Source: Pseudonocardiaceae bacterium YIM PH 21723 (GTDB lineage: Bacteria; Actinomycetota; Actinomycetes; Mycobacteriales; Pseudonocardiaceae). Taken from it: a stretch of 64,000 bases of DNA. Positions within the stretch are counted from its first letter, which is position 1. Each line of letters opens with the position of its first letter. The notes under the pieces are model-generated. The model made no database searches. It was not told where the DNA came from and saw nothing but the letters and a program-made list of their open reading frames with translations. The DNA lies in the NCBI GenBank assembly GCA_003600225.1, contig QZFT01000023.1, positions 186,001 through 250,000 on the forward strand. The letters are read 5' to 3'. Shown here in pieces: positions 16,280 to 25,781 of the stretch. The translations under genes and the position numbers were made by a program.

Positions 16280-17932
16280 CTACAGGGCGCGCCAGGCCTG
16301 ACGGCGGGCCGCCTGCACCACCGGATCGGCCACCGGGGCGGCCGCGATGAGCCGCCGGGTGTACGCGTCCTGCGGCGCGTAGAGCACCGACGCGGTGGGC
16401 CCGGTTTCCACGATCCGCCCGTGGTGCATGACCACCACGCGGTTCGCCAGCCGTTCGATGACGGCCAGGTCGTGGCTGATGAACAGGCAGGCGAAGCCCA
16501 GCTCGTCCTGCAGGCGCAGGATCAGCTCCAGCACCCTGGCCTGCACGGACACGTCCAGTGCGCTGGTCGGTTCGTCGGCGACCAGCAGGTCCGGGTCCAG
16601 GGCCAGCGCGCGGGCGATGCAGGCCCGCTGCCGCTGGCCGCCGGACAGCTCGTGCGGGTACCGGCGGCCCAGCGCCGGATCTAGCTGCACGGATCGCAGC
16701 AGGTCGGCTACCCGATCCTCCAGCGCGGATCCGCTCAGCACCCGGTGCAGGCGCAGCGGCTCGGCGATGCTGTCGCCGATGGTGGCCCTGGGATTCAACG
16801 CGGACGCCGGGTCCTGGAAGACCACGCCGATGCGTCTGCGTAGCGCCTTGTCCGCCCGGTTCATGTCCGATCCGTCGAAGTGGACGGCGCCCGCGGTGGG
16901 CTTGACCAGCCCGGTCACCGCACCGGCCACTGTGGACTTGCCGGAGCCGGATTCGCCGACCAGGCCAAGGATCTCGCCGGGGGCGATGTCGAAGGACACG
17001 CCGTCCGCCGCACGCACCTTGCCGTACACCACGGAAAGGTCCCGCACCCGCAGCACGGGCTCCGCCGCGGACTCGACGGTGTCGATCTCCATCGGCTGGG
17101 CGGACAACGCGATCACCGAGCCGAGCAGGTCGCGGGTGTACTCCTGGCTGGGCGCGTTGAAGATGGTGTGCACGTCGCCCTGCTCGATGACCTCGCCGTC
17201 GTGCATCACCACGACCCGGTCGGCCAGGTCGGCGACCACGCCCATGTCGTGGGTGATCAGCAGGATCGCGGTGTCCAGCCGGGATCGGAGGTCCCGCAGC
17301 AGCTCCAGGATCTCCGCCTGCACGGTGACGTCCAGCGCGGTGGTCGGCTCGTCGGCGATGAGCAGCTTCGGCTCGTTCGCCACGGCCATGGCGATGACCA
17401 CCCGCTGCAGCTGACCACCGGACAGCTCGTGCGGGTAGCTGCGCAGCACGCGCGCCGGGTCCGGCAGTTCCACCAGCCGCAGCAGCTCGGTGGCCCGGTC
17501 CCTGGCCTGTGCCCTGCCCAGGTCCCGATGCACCCGGATGGCCTCGATGAGCTGGTCATCGATGCGCAGCACCGGGTTCAACGCGCTCATCGGCTCCTGG
17601 AAGATCATGCCGATCTCGTTGCCGCGCACCCGGCGCAGTTCCTCGGCGGTCAGTCCGTAGAGGTCCCGGCCGGCCAGCACCGCCCGGCCGGAGACGGCCG
17701 CCGTGCGGGGCAGCAGGCCGAGCAGGGACATGGCGGTGACCGACTTCCCGGAACCGGATTCGCCCACCACGGCGAGCACCTCCCCGGCGGCGAGTTGCAG
17801 GTTCACCGAGCGGACGGCGTCCACCGCGCCGCCGCCGGTGGCGAACCGGACGGCGACGTCGGTGAGTTCCAGCAAGGGTGCCCCGCCGGCCAGTTCCGCG
17901 GCCGGCGCTCCGGCCGGCAGGGCCCCACTCAC
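16280..17932 (-). CDS. oligopeptide/nickel-type ABC importer ATPase, DppD-DppF fusion
   Basis: A 550-residue protein with two complete ABC domains in one chain. Domain 1 (about 20-265) has Walker A GESGSGKS, signature LSGGQ and Walker B LLIADEP. Domain 2 (about 290-545) has Walker A GESGSGKST, signature LSGGQRQR and Walker B LLVADEP. It energises uptake of peptides or similar solutes. The split Dpp/Opp ATPases are often fused like this in actinobacteria. The start overlaps the stop of the binding-protein gene by 4 bp. It is the last gene of a four-gene operon (permease, permease, binding protein, ATPase order in transcription). Confidence 0.93.
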   Translation of the reverse strand: MSGALPAGAPAAELAGGAPLLELTDVAVRFATGGGAVDAVRSVNLQLAAGEVLAVVGESGSGKSVTAMSLLGLLPRTAAVSGRAVLAGRDLYGLTAEELRRVRGNEIGMIFQEPMSALNPVLRIDDQLIEAIRVHRDLGRAQARDRATELLRLVELPDPARVLRSYPHELSGGQLQRVVIAMAVANEPKLLIADEPTTALDVTVQAEILELLRDLRSRLDTAILLITHDMGVVADLADRVVVMHDGEVIEQGDVHTIFNAPSQEYTRDLLGSVIALSAQPMEIDTVESAAEPVLRVRDLSVVYGKVRAADGVSFDIAPGEILGLVGESGSGKSTVAGAVTGLVKPTAGAVHFDGSDMNRADKALRRRIGVVFQDPASALNPRATIGDSIAEPLRLHRVLSGSALEDRVADLLRSVQLDPALGRRYPHELSGGQRQRACIARALALDPDLLVADEPTSALDVSVQARVLELILRLQDELGFACLFISHDLAVIERLANRVVVMHHGRIVETGPTASVLYAPQDAYTRRLIAAAPVADPVVQAARRQAWRAL

Positions 17933-19581
17933 TTGGTGAGCCCGAACACGCGGTAGTCCACATAGGACGGGTAGTCGCCGATGACGACGTTGCCGACCTT
18001 GGAACCGTGCAGGAACGAGTTACGGGTGTAGATCAGCGGGACGACGGGCGAGTCCTCCAGGATCCGCTTGTCCACGGCGGCCCACTTCTTACCGGCCTCG
18101 ACCGGGTCCACAGTGGACTGGGCCTCGGTGATCAGCCGGTCCACCTCGGGATTGCGGTACCGGGAGCTGTTATACCGGCCGCCACCGATCTCCGAGGACT
18201 GGAACAGCGGCTGGATGTTGCCGTTGGCCGAGGGGATGTCCGGCTGCCAGGACGTCAGGTCCAGGTCAAAGGTGGGGTTCGCGGCGTTGATGGTCTCGGC
18301 GTAGTACGCCTCTTCCTCCAGGGTCTTGAGGGTCACCTTGATGCCCGCGCGGGCCAGCCCAGCCTGGATCGACTGGGCCTTCTCCGGGTAGCCCTGCTCG
18401 GACCTGGTGACCAGGGTGAGTTCGAGGTTCTCCGCCCCGGCTTCCTTGAGCAACTGCTTGGCCTTCTCGGGATCACCGGCAGCGGGCGCCTTGTAGAGGT
18501 CGAACTGGTCGCGGCCCTGGATACCCGGGGTGATCAGCGTGGTCGCCACGTCACCGGCCAGTTCGGCGCCGCCGGCGCTGGCCACCTGGTAGGAGGCCTT
18601 GTCCACCGCGTACTGGAAGGCCTTGCGCACCTTGGGATCGGCGAGCTTGCCGCGTTCGGTGTTCAACGCCAGGTAGGCCAGCGCGCCGCCTTTGGAGGTC
18701 ACCAGGCGCTTCTTGGCGTTCTCGTTGCGCTGGATCTGCGCCAGCTGGGCGGGCGAGGCGAACGAGGTACCGAAGGCGTTCTTGTCGTCGCCGGAGTCGT
18801 CGATCAGCCGCTTGGAGATGACGCCGGTCTGCTGGCCGAGGACGTAGGTGATGGTGTCCGGGTAGGCCTTGCGGCTCGGGTCGCTCGCCGCGTCCCAGTT
18901 CGGGTTGCGGGTCAGCTTCGCCTCGACGCCCCGCTTGTAGCTGTCGATCTGGTACGGCCCGGAGGCCAGGGGCTTCTCGCCGTAGTTGGCCTCGGTTCCC
19001 TTGCCCTTGGGTACCGGGGCGAAGGCCGGGGTGCTGGCCACCCAGTTGAAGTCACCGTAGGGCCGGGTCAGCTTGAAGACGATCGTCTTGTCGTCCGGCG
19101 TCTCGATGCTGCTCAGCTCGGTGCCCTCGAAGGGACCCTTGTACGCGTTCGACGCGTCCAGGAGGTCCTTGTGATAGGCCAGCCCGGTGGCGAACGTCGG
19201 CGAGTAGGACCGTTCCAGGCCCCACTTGATGTCGGCGGACTTGATCACCGTGCCGTCGTTGTACTTCTGGTCGTCCTTCAGGGTGAAGGTCCAGGTCTTA
19301 CCGCCGTCGGAGGCCTTGCCGGTGTCGGTGGCCAGGTCCGGGACGATCGTGGTGGTCTTCCCCGGTGCCACGTCCCAGGAGGTGAGCCGCCGGTGGATGA
19401 GGCTCAGCCCGGTGACCACCAGGCTCTGGCTCTTGGCCGGGTCCGCCTGGTAGGTGGTCTTGTCGTCGAGCAGCCGCAGGTCGCCGCCCTTCGCCACGTC
19501 TCCCCCGGTTGAGCCGCTGTTCGCCCCACAGCCGGCGAGCACCATGGTGATCGCGAGTACAGCCGTCGCCTTACTTTTCAT
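17929..19581 (-). CDS. ABC importer substrate-binding lipoprotein (SBP family 5)
   Basis: A 550-residue extracytoplasmic solute-binding protein of the dipeptide/oligopeptide type (SBP_bac_5). The lipobox is LAGC at residues 15-18 of MKSKATAVLAITMVLAGC. Typical segments include WTFTLKDDQKYNDGTVIKSADIKWGLER, near the family consensus for peptide binders. The ATG at 19581 has GAGGGGAG nine bases upstream, so six residues of the longest frame are dropped. It lies between the permease genes and the ATPase gene; the ligand is probably a peptide but cannot be proven. Confidence 0.92.
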   Translation of the reverse strand: MKSKATAVLAITMVLAGCGANSGSTGGDVAKGGDLRLLDDKTTYQADPAKSQSLVVTGLSLIHRRLTSWDVAPGKTTTIVPDLATDTGKASDGGKTWTFTLKDDQKYNDGTVIKSADIKWGLERSYSPTFATGLAYHKDLLDASNAYKGPFEGTELSSIETPDDKTIVFKLTRPYGDFNWVASTPAFAPVPKGKGTEANYGEKPLASGPYQIDSYKRGVEAKLTRNPNWDAASDPSRKAYPDTITYVLGQQTGVISKRLIDDSGDDKNAFGTSFASPAQLAQIQRNENAKKRLVTSKGGALAYLALNTERGKLADPKVRKAFQYAVDKASYQVASAGGAELAGDVATTLITPGIQGRDQFDLYKAPAAGDPEKAKQLLKEAGAENLELTLVTRSEQGYPEKAQSIQAGLARAGIKVTLKTLEEEAYYAETINAANPTFDLDLTSWQPDIPSANGNIQPLFQSSEIGGGRYNSSRYRNPEVDRLITEAQSTVDPVEAGKKWAAVDKRILEDSPVVPLIYTRNSFLHGSKVGNVVIGDYPSYVDYRVFGLTK

Positions 19582-19602
19582 TGCTTGTGCTCCCCTCATT
19601 TC

Positions 19603-20598
19603 TCACAGCAGTCGCGCACGCGGATCGAGCGCGCCGTAACACAGGTCCACCAGGAAGTTGGCGAACGTGATCAGGAAGGCGGAGAACAACGTCACGCCGA
19701 GCAACACGGGCAGGTTCAGCTGCGCGGTGGCGTCCACCAGCAGCTTGCCGACCCCGGCCATGCCGAAGATCCGCTCGGTGATCACGGTTCCCGCCAGCAG
19801 GGAACCCAGGTCGATGCCCAGCAGCGTGATCACCGGCAACAGCACGTTGCGCAACGCGTGCTTGCCGATCACCTTCTTCTCCGGGAGTCCCTTGGCCCTG
19901 GCGGTGCGGATGTAGTCCTCGCCGAGGGTCTCCAGCATCTGGCCCCTGGTCAGCCGGGCGTACAGCGCGGCGTGCAGGAAGGCCAGCACGAACCACGGCA
20001 GGACCAGATGCCAGGCCCAGTCGAGCGGGTTCTCGGCGATCGGGGTGTAGCCGCCCTTGGGCACCACGTCCAGCCAGAAGGCGAACACGGTGATGCCGAG
20101 GATGCCGGCCAGGTACGCGGGCATGGACACCCCGGCGATGGCCCCGGCCATGGTGATCCGGTCGACGGCGCTGCCGCGCTTCAACGCGGACAGCACGCCG
20201 AGCCCGACGCCGATGATCAGCCACAGCACGGCGGCGCCGATGGCCACCGAGAAGCTGACCTCGACCCGCTCGCCGATCAGCGTGAGCACGTCGACGTTGT
20301 CCTGGAACGAGTAGCCGAGGCAGGGCGCCGCGCAGGTGATGGCGGCGGCGCCGGTACCGAAGGTGCGGCCAGCCACGATGCCGTACAGAAAGTTCCAGAA
20401 CTGCTGGTACCAGGGCACATCCACGCCCATGAAGAGCCGGGCGTTGGCCAGCCCCTCCGGTGAACACGGTCGCCCGCAGGCCAGCCGGGCCGGGTCGGCG
20501 GGCAGCAGGAAGAAGACCAGGTAGGAGATCAGCGTGACCACCAGCAGGACCAGCAGCATGCCGGCCAGCCGGACGGCGGCGAAGCGGAGCAGGCGCAT
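19603..20598 (-). CDS. ABC importer permease, DppB type
   Basis: A 331-residue integral membrane subunit with about six TMs and the conserved BPD coupling loop EDYIRTARAKGLPEKKV. The N-terminus RLAGMLLVLLVVTLISYLVFFLLP and the P-x-D-P-x-R motif (PADPARLACG) are typical of DppB/OppB. The outer loop has an unusual insert with four Cys (CGRPC, CAAPC). The start ATG at 20598 overlaps the upstream stop (ATGA). Confidence 0.92.
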   Translation of the reverse strand: MRLLRFAAVRLAGMLLVLLVVTLISYLVFFLLPADPARLACGRPCSPEGLANARLFMGVDVPWYQQFWNFLYGIVAGRTFGTGAAAITCAAPCLGYSFQDNVDVLTLIGERVEVSFSVAIGAAVLWLIIGVGLGVLSALKRGSAVDRITMAGAIAGVSMPAYLAGILGITVFAFWLDVVPKGGYTPIAENPLDWAWHLVLPWFVLAFLHAALYARLTRGQMLETLGEDYIRTARAKGLPEKKVIGKHALRNVLLPVITLLGIDLGSLLAGTVITERIFGMAGVGKLLVDATAQLNLPVLLGVTLFSAFLITFANFLVDLCYGALDPRARLL

Positions 20599-21485
20599 CA
20601 GATCCGGCCCGCCGATCGGGGGTCGATGGCGTCGCGCACACTGTCGCCGACCACGTTGAACCCCAGGGTGACCAGGAACAACGCCGCGCCCGGGAAGATC
20701 AGGTACAGCGGGTCGACCTCCACGTAGTCGATCGCCGTGCTGATGGTGCGGCCCCAGCTCGCGGTGGGCGGCTGGATGCCGACGCCGAGGAAGGACAACG
20801 CCGCCTCCAGGCCGATCATCGACGGGATGGACAACGTTGACACCACGATGACCGGCGCCCAGAGGTTCGGCAGCAGCTCGGTGCGGAACACGTGCCACGG
20901 CCCGGCGCCCATGACCCGGGCGGCGGCCACGAACTTGCGTTGGGTGAGCGTGAGCGTCTGCGCCCGGACCACCCTGGCGATGCGGGGCCAGCCGAAGAAG
21001 CCGAGCACGATGACCAGCAGCAGCGGCTTGGGCACGCTGGGCGGGGTGACCGCGGACAACGCGATCAGGAAGATCAGGTACGGGAAGCCGAAGATCACGT
21101 CGGTGGTCCAGCCCACGATCCGGTCCCACCAGCCGCCGAGGTAACCGGCGCTGGCCCCGATCAGCAGGCCGAGGAGCACGGCGACCACGGTGGCGGCCAG
21201 CCCGATCAGCAGCGAGGTGCGGGCGCCGTGCACGACCAGGGCGAACAGGTCGATCCCGGTGAGCGGCTCCACGCCGAACCAGTGGTCGGCGCTGGGGCCT
21301 TCGGCGGGCAGGCCGGTCGGGCCGAGCACGGAGGTGTCCGGGCGCAGGCTCTGCCCTTCGAGGGAGACCAGCAGGTCGGCGGCCAGGGCGAGGCCGATCA
21401 TCAGCAACACGGTGAGCGCGGACAGCCGCGTCCACCAGTCGGCCCAGACGGCGCGGCGGACCGTGGTCGCCAACGGATCAGACAT
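20598..21485 (-). CDS. ABC importer permease, DppC type (first gene of operon)
   Basis: A 295-residue permease with an N-terminal OppC-N helix, six TMs in all and the coupling loop KFVAAARVMGAGPWHVFRTE. It pairs with the DppB-like subunit to form the channel. The characteristic DELGRD of DppC is here replaced by HWFGVEPLTGID, a common actinobacterial variant. Its promoter should lie in the 170-bp region shared with the divergent methyltransferase. Confidence 0.92.
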   Translation of the reverse strand: MSDPLATTVRRAVWADWWTRLSALTVLLMIGLALAADLLVSLEGQSLRPDTSVLGPTGLPAEGPSADHWFGVEPLTGIDLFALVVHGARTSLLIGLAATVVAVLLGLLIGASAGYLGGWWDRIVGWTTDVIFGFPYLIFLIALSAVTPPSVPKPLLLVIVLGFFGWPRIARVVRAQTLTLTQRKFVAAARVMGAGPWHVFRTELLPNLWAPVIVVSTLSIPSMIGLEAALSFLGVGIQPPTASWGRTISTAIDYVEVDPLYLIFPGAALFLVTLGFNVVGDSVRDAIDPRSAGRI

Positions 21486-21655
21486 GCGTTCTCACAGGCT
21501 GGAAGGGCAGGGTCGCCAGGGAGCCTAAGCGAACTCACGTCCCGGCGCTGCCACCTGTGAGATCTATGTTCTGCGGAATAGGACTTTCGGGTTTTCGCTG
21601 GTTAGACCGGTCGGCCCAACTTTTCGGGTGAACCCGGCAAGTTAGGGTCTGACGT

Positions 21656-22300
21656 ATGAGTTCCCTGTCTCCTGATCAGCACTCTCACGCGCTGGCCGCG
21701 CGTTTCCTCGCTCAGGACGATCCGACCGGCTGGTTCGAGCCGCTGTACGCGCAGGCCGCAGCGGGCGAGGCCCGGTTGCCCTGGCACCGCGACGAGGCCA
21801 ATCCGCTCCTGCAGGAGTGGATCGCCGGCCGCTCCGGTGCGGGCAAGAGCGCGGTGGTGATCGGCTTCGGTACCGGAGCCGACGCCGAGCACGTGGCTTC
21901 CCTGGGGTACCGCACGACCGCGTTCGAGATCTCGCAGACCGCCGTGGTGACCGCCCGCGAGCGGTGGACCGGTTCGCCGGTGGACTACCTGCGGGCCGAC
22001 CTGCTGGACCTGCCGGAGTCCTGGCACCACCGCTTCGACCTGGTGGTGGAGATCCTCAACGTGCAGGCGCTGCCGCTGTCGTTGCGCGCCGAGGCCACGG
22101 CGGGCGTGCGTTCACTGGTGGCCCCCGGCGGCACGCTGGTGGTCATCTGCCGGATCCGCGCCGACCACGACGTCGAGCCGGATGGCCCACCGTGGCCACT
22201 GTCCCGCCAGGAGATCGAGGCCTTCGGCGAGGACCTCACCCTGATCAACCTGGAGACCGTCGGCGACGGCGGCTGGTGGCGGGCGGAATTCACCCGTTAA
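21656..22300 (+). CDS. class I SAM-dependent methyltransferase, TPMT-like
   Basis: A 214-residue methyltransferase. Motif I reads VVIGFGTGADAEHVA, and the adenine-pocket region is FDLVVEILNVQALP. The N-terminal WFEPLYAQAA and the general layout resemble thiopurine-methyltransferase-like proteins, which methylate thiols, halides or tellurite/selenite. The acceptor cannot be predicted. It is monocistronic and ends in front of a strong hairpin. Confidence 0.75.
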   Translation: MSSLSPDQHSHALAARFLAQDDPTGWFEPLYAQAAAGEARLPWHRDEANPLLQEWIAGRSGAGKSAVVIGFGTGADAEHVASLGYRTTAFEISQTAVVTARERWTGSPVDYLRADLLDLPESWHHRFDLVVEILNVQALPLSLRAEATAGVRSLVAPGGTLVVICRIRADHDVEPDGPPWPLSRQEIEAFGEDLTLINLETVGDGGWWRAEFTR

Positions 22301-22313
22301 CAGGGTGAGAGTG

Positions 22314-22364
22314 GGAGCATGGGCACCTTTCTCGCATCCAGTGAGAGAGAAGCGCCCATGCTCC
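22314..22364. terminator. bidirectional hairpin terminator
   Basis: GGAGCATGGGC (22314-22324) and GCCCATGCTCC (22354-22364) are perfect complements. The loop itself contains an inner TTCTC/GAGAA pairing. It separates the methyltransferase from the convergent secreted-protein gene that ends at 22374. Confidence 0.8.
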
Positions 22365-22373
22365 TGTCCGGTT

Positions 22374-23075
22374 TCAGCCAGTGATGTACAGCTTCTGGGT
22401 GAACACGTCCGCCGTGGCCTCACCGTGTACGGCGAAGTTGCCGTTCAGGGAGAGCGTGGGGGCGCAGCCGGTGTCACTGGGGCGGGCGGCGTCCAGGGTC
22501 AGGACGGCGTTCTTCAGCTGGGCCTGAAGGTCGTCGGTGGCGGTGACGGGACGGGTGGCGTTGTCCCGGTTGTAGAGGGCGAAGACGATCCGGCCCTTGT
22601 CACCCGCGCCACCGTAGTAGCAGCTCAGCGTGCTGCCGGTGCCGCTGGTGGTGGTTCGCAGCTGGACTCCGGACGCGTTCAGCACGCCGTCGGCGCCGCC
22701 GGCCTTGGCGTACACGATGGACGCACCGGCCCAGGGCAGGCCCAGGTCCCAGACGATGGTGCGGCCCGCCGGGCTGGTCGGGCAGGATTCCTCGACGGTG
22801 TCGCTGGTGTCCTCGATCAGGGTGTCGACGATCGACGCGGTAGCGCCGTCCGCGGTGCTGGTGCCGTCGAATGAGGCGTCGTTGCAGCTCGCCGTGGTCT
22901 TGCCGGCCAGGGTCAGCGCGCTGCCCTTGATCACGTCGACCTCGAACTTCCCGGCGTACGCGGCGCCGGTGGCGGTGTCCTTGTGCAGGGCGGTGCCCGC
23001 GGGTCTGGCATGTGCCACTCCGGCACAGAGCAGCAGCGCGGCGCCGAGCACAGCGATCATGGTTCTGTTTCGCAC
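22374..23075 (-). CDS. secreted protein of unknown function
   Basis: A 233-residue exported protein: the signal peptide MRNRTMIAVLGAALLLCAGVAHA is cleaved after AHA. The mature part is beta-rich and has four Cys (CND, SCPT, SCYYGG, GCAP) likely paired. No domain is recognised. It lies 121 bp downstream of the RR-HK pair on the same strand and may be part of that regulon. The alternating hydrophobic strands suggest a jelly-roll or immunoglobulin-like fold (inference). Confidence 0.65.
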   Translation of the reverse strand: MRNRTMIAVLGAALLLCAGVAHARPAGTALHKDTATGAAYAGKFEVDVIKGSALTLAGKTTASCNDASFDGTSTADGATASIVDTLIEDTSDTVEESCPTSPAGRTIVWDLGLPWAGASIVYAKAGGADGVLNASGVQLRTTTSGTGSTLSCYYGGAGDKGRIVFALYNRDNATRPVTATDDLQAQLKNAVLTLDAARPSDTGCAPTLSLNGNFAVHGEATADVFTQKLYITG

Positions 23076-23196
23076 AGGGTTCTCCTCGATAAGCGGGAAA
23101 ACAGCTGAGCACTCTCCGGGAACCGAAGTCCACGACCTGTCCCGTTATGGACATAACCGCAGGTCAAGACGCTACGAGCCGGTAAAAGGGTAAAAG

Positions 23197-24921
23197 TTAA
23201 TCGTGTTTTGGCAAGGAAATGGTGAACGTGCTTCCCTCGCCGAGAGCACTGCGCACGCTGACGTCGCCGCCATGCGCGCGGACCAGTTGGCGGACAATCG
23301 CCAGGCCGAGTCCACTGCCGCCGGTCGCCCGGTTGCGGGACTTCTCCGCCCGCCAGAACCGGTCGAAGACGTGGGGCAGGTCCTCGGCGGCGATCCCCGG
23401 CCCGGAATCGGCCACCTCGATGCTGACCCGGTCGCCGTTCTCCTTGGCGCGCAACGTGATCGGCGCGCCGTCCGGGCTGTACCGCACCGCGTTGGTGACC
23501 AGGTTTCCCACCACCTGACGCAGCCGGCCGGGATCGGCGAACACCCTCGGCTCCCCGCTGACCCGCACGGTCACCTCGGCGTCCGGTGAGGCCATCGCCG
23601 CCTGATCCAGGACCTCCCGCACCAGCACGTCCTGCCGGTGCAGCGGCAGCCCGCCCGCGTCGGCGAGCGCCAGGTCCTGGAGGTCGTCCACCAGCCTGCC
23701 GAGCAGCATGGTCTCCTCCAACAGCGACCGGGTGAGCCGGGGCGTCATCTCGGCGACCCCGTCTTCCACTGCCTCCAGCCAGCCGCGGATGTTGGACAGC
23801 GGGGAACGCAGTTCGTGGGACAGGTCGCTGACCATGCTGCGCCGCAGGTCGGCGAGCTTGCCCCGGTGCTCGGACAGCTCGTTCAACGCGGCGGCCAGTT
23901 CACCGATCTCGTCCCGGGACCGCACCGGGACCGTGGTGGGCACGTCCTCCCGCCGCATGCGTACCGCGGCCGAGGTGAGCTCGCGCAACGGGCGGGTCAG
24001 CCGAGTGCCGATCAACACGGTGACGCCGCCGGTCAGCAACAGCACGATGAGCGCGGTGAGCACCAGGTTCGCGGTGCCCACATTGGACAGTGGGTAACCC
24101 GGACTGCGCTCCGGATGGTTGATGAACAGCAGCGCGGCCGGGGCCACCGACGGGGTGAGCAGCTGCCTGCGCGCGGCGGTCAGGCACTTCTGCCGCCCTG
24201 GACCGTCCGCTTTGGACAGCAGGCCGTCCGCGCTGGGTTCCAGGGTGTAGGGCCGGTAGTCCGGATCCGCCAGGCACTGCTGCACGTAGCGGTTGAGCAG
24301 TTCCAGCGCAGCGGCCTCGGTCGGTGTCGCGGCCTGGAGGGCCTTGCGATCCGCCGTGCACTGGGTGACGCCGGTGCCTCGCACGTAGGGGTGCCGGTTG
24401 GGCGCGTAGTCGATGGCGACGTCCTTGCCGAGGCACTCGCGGACCCGGGCCTCCTGGGCCTCCAGCTTGCGGCGCTCCGGCTCCGGCAGGGTGAACGGCC
24501 CGGTGGCCCGGCGGTCCACGCCGTCGGTCCCGGCGTTGGCCGAGGAGCTGACGTCCACGGCGAGGGGGTCGATGTTGGCGGTGGGGGTGGCCGTGAGCGG
24601 CGTGCCCGAGCTGCCCGCCGACTGGAGCATGACCTCGCGCTTGTCGGTGGCCAGGATGATCCGCTTGCCGGTCTGCCTGCTCAGCTGGTCGACGAGGGCC
24701 TGAGCGCCCGCCCAGGTGGAGTTGACGGACGCGTAACCCAGCAGTTCGTCGTAGATCCGGTTGTCGGTGCCGAGTTCCTTGCCCTGCTCGGTGCGGATGG
24801 CCCCGGAGGTACTGCGCGAAGCCAGCCACGCGGTGGCCGCGATCGAGCACGCCGCCACCGCGATGGACCCGGCCAGTAGCCGGAAGACCAGGGATTTTCG
24901 CCGATCAGGCCGGTCTCGCAC
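23197..24921 (-). CDS. BaeS-type membrane sensor histidine kinase with a large outer domain
   Basis: A 574-residue kinase: TM1 (about 12-30), a periplasmic-side sensor of about 260 residues with four Cys (ECLGKD, TQCTAD, QQCLAD, QKCLTA), TM2 (about 285-305), HAMP, then HisKA SDLSHELRSPLSNIRG and HATPase (NLVTNAVRYSP, ADSGPGIA, GSGLGLAIV). The regular spacing of Cys in a helical sensor hints at disulfides or redox/metal sensing (inference). The start overlaps the response-regulator stop by 17 bp. Confidence 0.9.
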   Translation of the reverse strand: MRDRPDRRKSLVFRLLAGSIAVAACSIAATAWLASRSTSGAIRTEQGKELGTDNRIYDELLGYASVNSTWAGAQALVDQLSRQTGKRIILATDKREVMLQSAGSSGTPLTATPTANIDPLAVDVSSSANAGTDGVDRRATGPFTLPEPERRKLEAQEARVRECLGKDVAIDYAPNRHPYVRGTGVTQCTADRKALQAATPTEAAALELLNRYVQQCLADPDYRPYTLEPSADGLLSKADGPGRQKCLTAARRQLLTPSVAPAALLFINHPERSPGYPLSNVGTANLVLTALIVLLLTGGVTVLIGTRLTRPLRELTSAAVRMRREDVPTTVPVRSRDEIGELAAALNELSEHRGKLADLRRSMVSDLSHELRSPLSNIRGWLEAVEDGVAEMTPRLTRSLLEETMLLGRLVDDLQDLALADAGGLPLHRQDVLVREVLDQAAMASPDAEVTVRVSGEPRVFADPGRLRQVVGNLVTNAVRYSPDGAPITLRAKENGDRVSIEVADSGPGIAAEDLPHVFDRFWRAEKSRNRATGGSGLGLAIVRQLVRAHGGDVSVRSALGEGSTFTISLPKHD

Positions 24922-25600
24922 TGAGTTTGTACCCCACTCCGTACACAGTGGTCAGATAGATCGGATTGCGTGGGTCCGGCTCGATCTTCTTCCGCAGGTT
25001 CATCACCCGCGCGTCGACGGTGCGCTCGGTGATGAACCCGTCGAGCCCGTAGGCCTGTTCCAGCAGCTGGCGCCGGGTGAACACCCGCTCCGGCTGCGCG
25101 GCCATGGCCAGCAGCACCTGGAACTCGGACGGCGTGCACTCCACCTGCCGGTCGCCGACCCGCACCTCGTGCCGCACCGGATCCACCGTCAGGTCGCCGA
25201 CCAGCAGCGGCCGCTCGCCGTCCCGGCTCAGCTTGCTGGCCCGGCGCAGCAACGCCCGCACCCTGGCCATCAGCTCGCGGGGGCTGTACGGCTTGGTCAG
25301 ATAGTCGTCGGCGCCCAGATCCAGGCCGAGCAGCAGGTCGTCCTCGGTGGACCGGGCGGTGAGCATGAGCACCGGCACCCGGTTGTCCTCGGCGCGCAGC
25401 ACCCGGCACACGTCGAGGCCGTCCACCTTGGGCATCATCACGTCCAGCACCAGCAGGTCCGGCCGTCCTGCTCTGGCGTGTTCCAGGGCGGCGCGGCCGT
25501 CGTGCACCACGGTCACCTGGTGGCCTTCACGTTCCAGATACAGCCGGACCAGTTCCGCCTGCTTGCTGTCGTCATCCGCGACCAGTACCTGCGCACCCAC
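24905..25600 (-). CDS. OmpR/PhoB-family response regulator
   Basis: A 231-residue regulator with receiver acidic residues DDD at 9-11, phospho-acceptor Asp in LLVLDVMMP and Lys in YLTKPY. The C-terminal winged helix ends YLTTVYGVGYKLS. It is first in the pair with the BaeS-type kinase. The intergenic region upstream (25601-25943) contains notable inverted repeats that could be its own operators. Confidence 0.92.
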   Translation of the reverse strand: MGAQVLVADDDSKQAELVRLYLEREGHQVTVVHDGRAALEHARAGRPDLLVLDVMMPKVDGLDVCRVLRAEDNRVPVLMLTARSTEDDLLLGLDLGADDYLTKPYSPRELMARVRALLRRASKLSRDGERPLLVGDLTVDPVRHEVRVGDRQVECTPSEFQVLLAMAAQPERVFTRRQLLEQAYGLDGFITERTVDARVMNLRKKIEPDPRNPIYLTTVYGVGYKLSARPA

Positions 25601-25740
25601 CGCTCACACCTCCCTGACCCGGCATTATCTCCATCCCTGCCCGACCGTGCCCGGCGGCGTACCCGGTCGGCAAGCGCATCACCGAACGCGAACCCCATGC
25701 GCACAGGATCATCACAAGTCAGGGCGACGATGCTGAACTA

Positions 25741-25768
25741 GTGGACCGGGAGTTCCCGCCCGGTCCAC
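25741..25768. promoter_or_regulatory. inverted repeat in the RR/small-protein divergent region
   Basis: GTGGACCGGG (25741-25750) and CCCGGTCCAC (25759-25768) are perfect complements with an 8-nt loop. It lies 140 bp upstream of the response regulator. It may be an operator or a terminator of a transcript not seen. Confidence 0.5.
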
Positions 25769-25781
25769 CGGCTGAAAAGCG

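Noticed and set aside
16280-21485. ABC operon considered as a nickel transporter
   Set aside because: Nothing in the sequence separates nickel from peptide or other ligands; the binding protein is typical of peptide types, so only the broad family is claimed.
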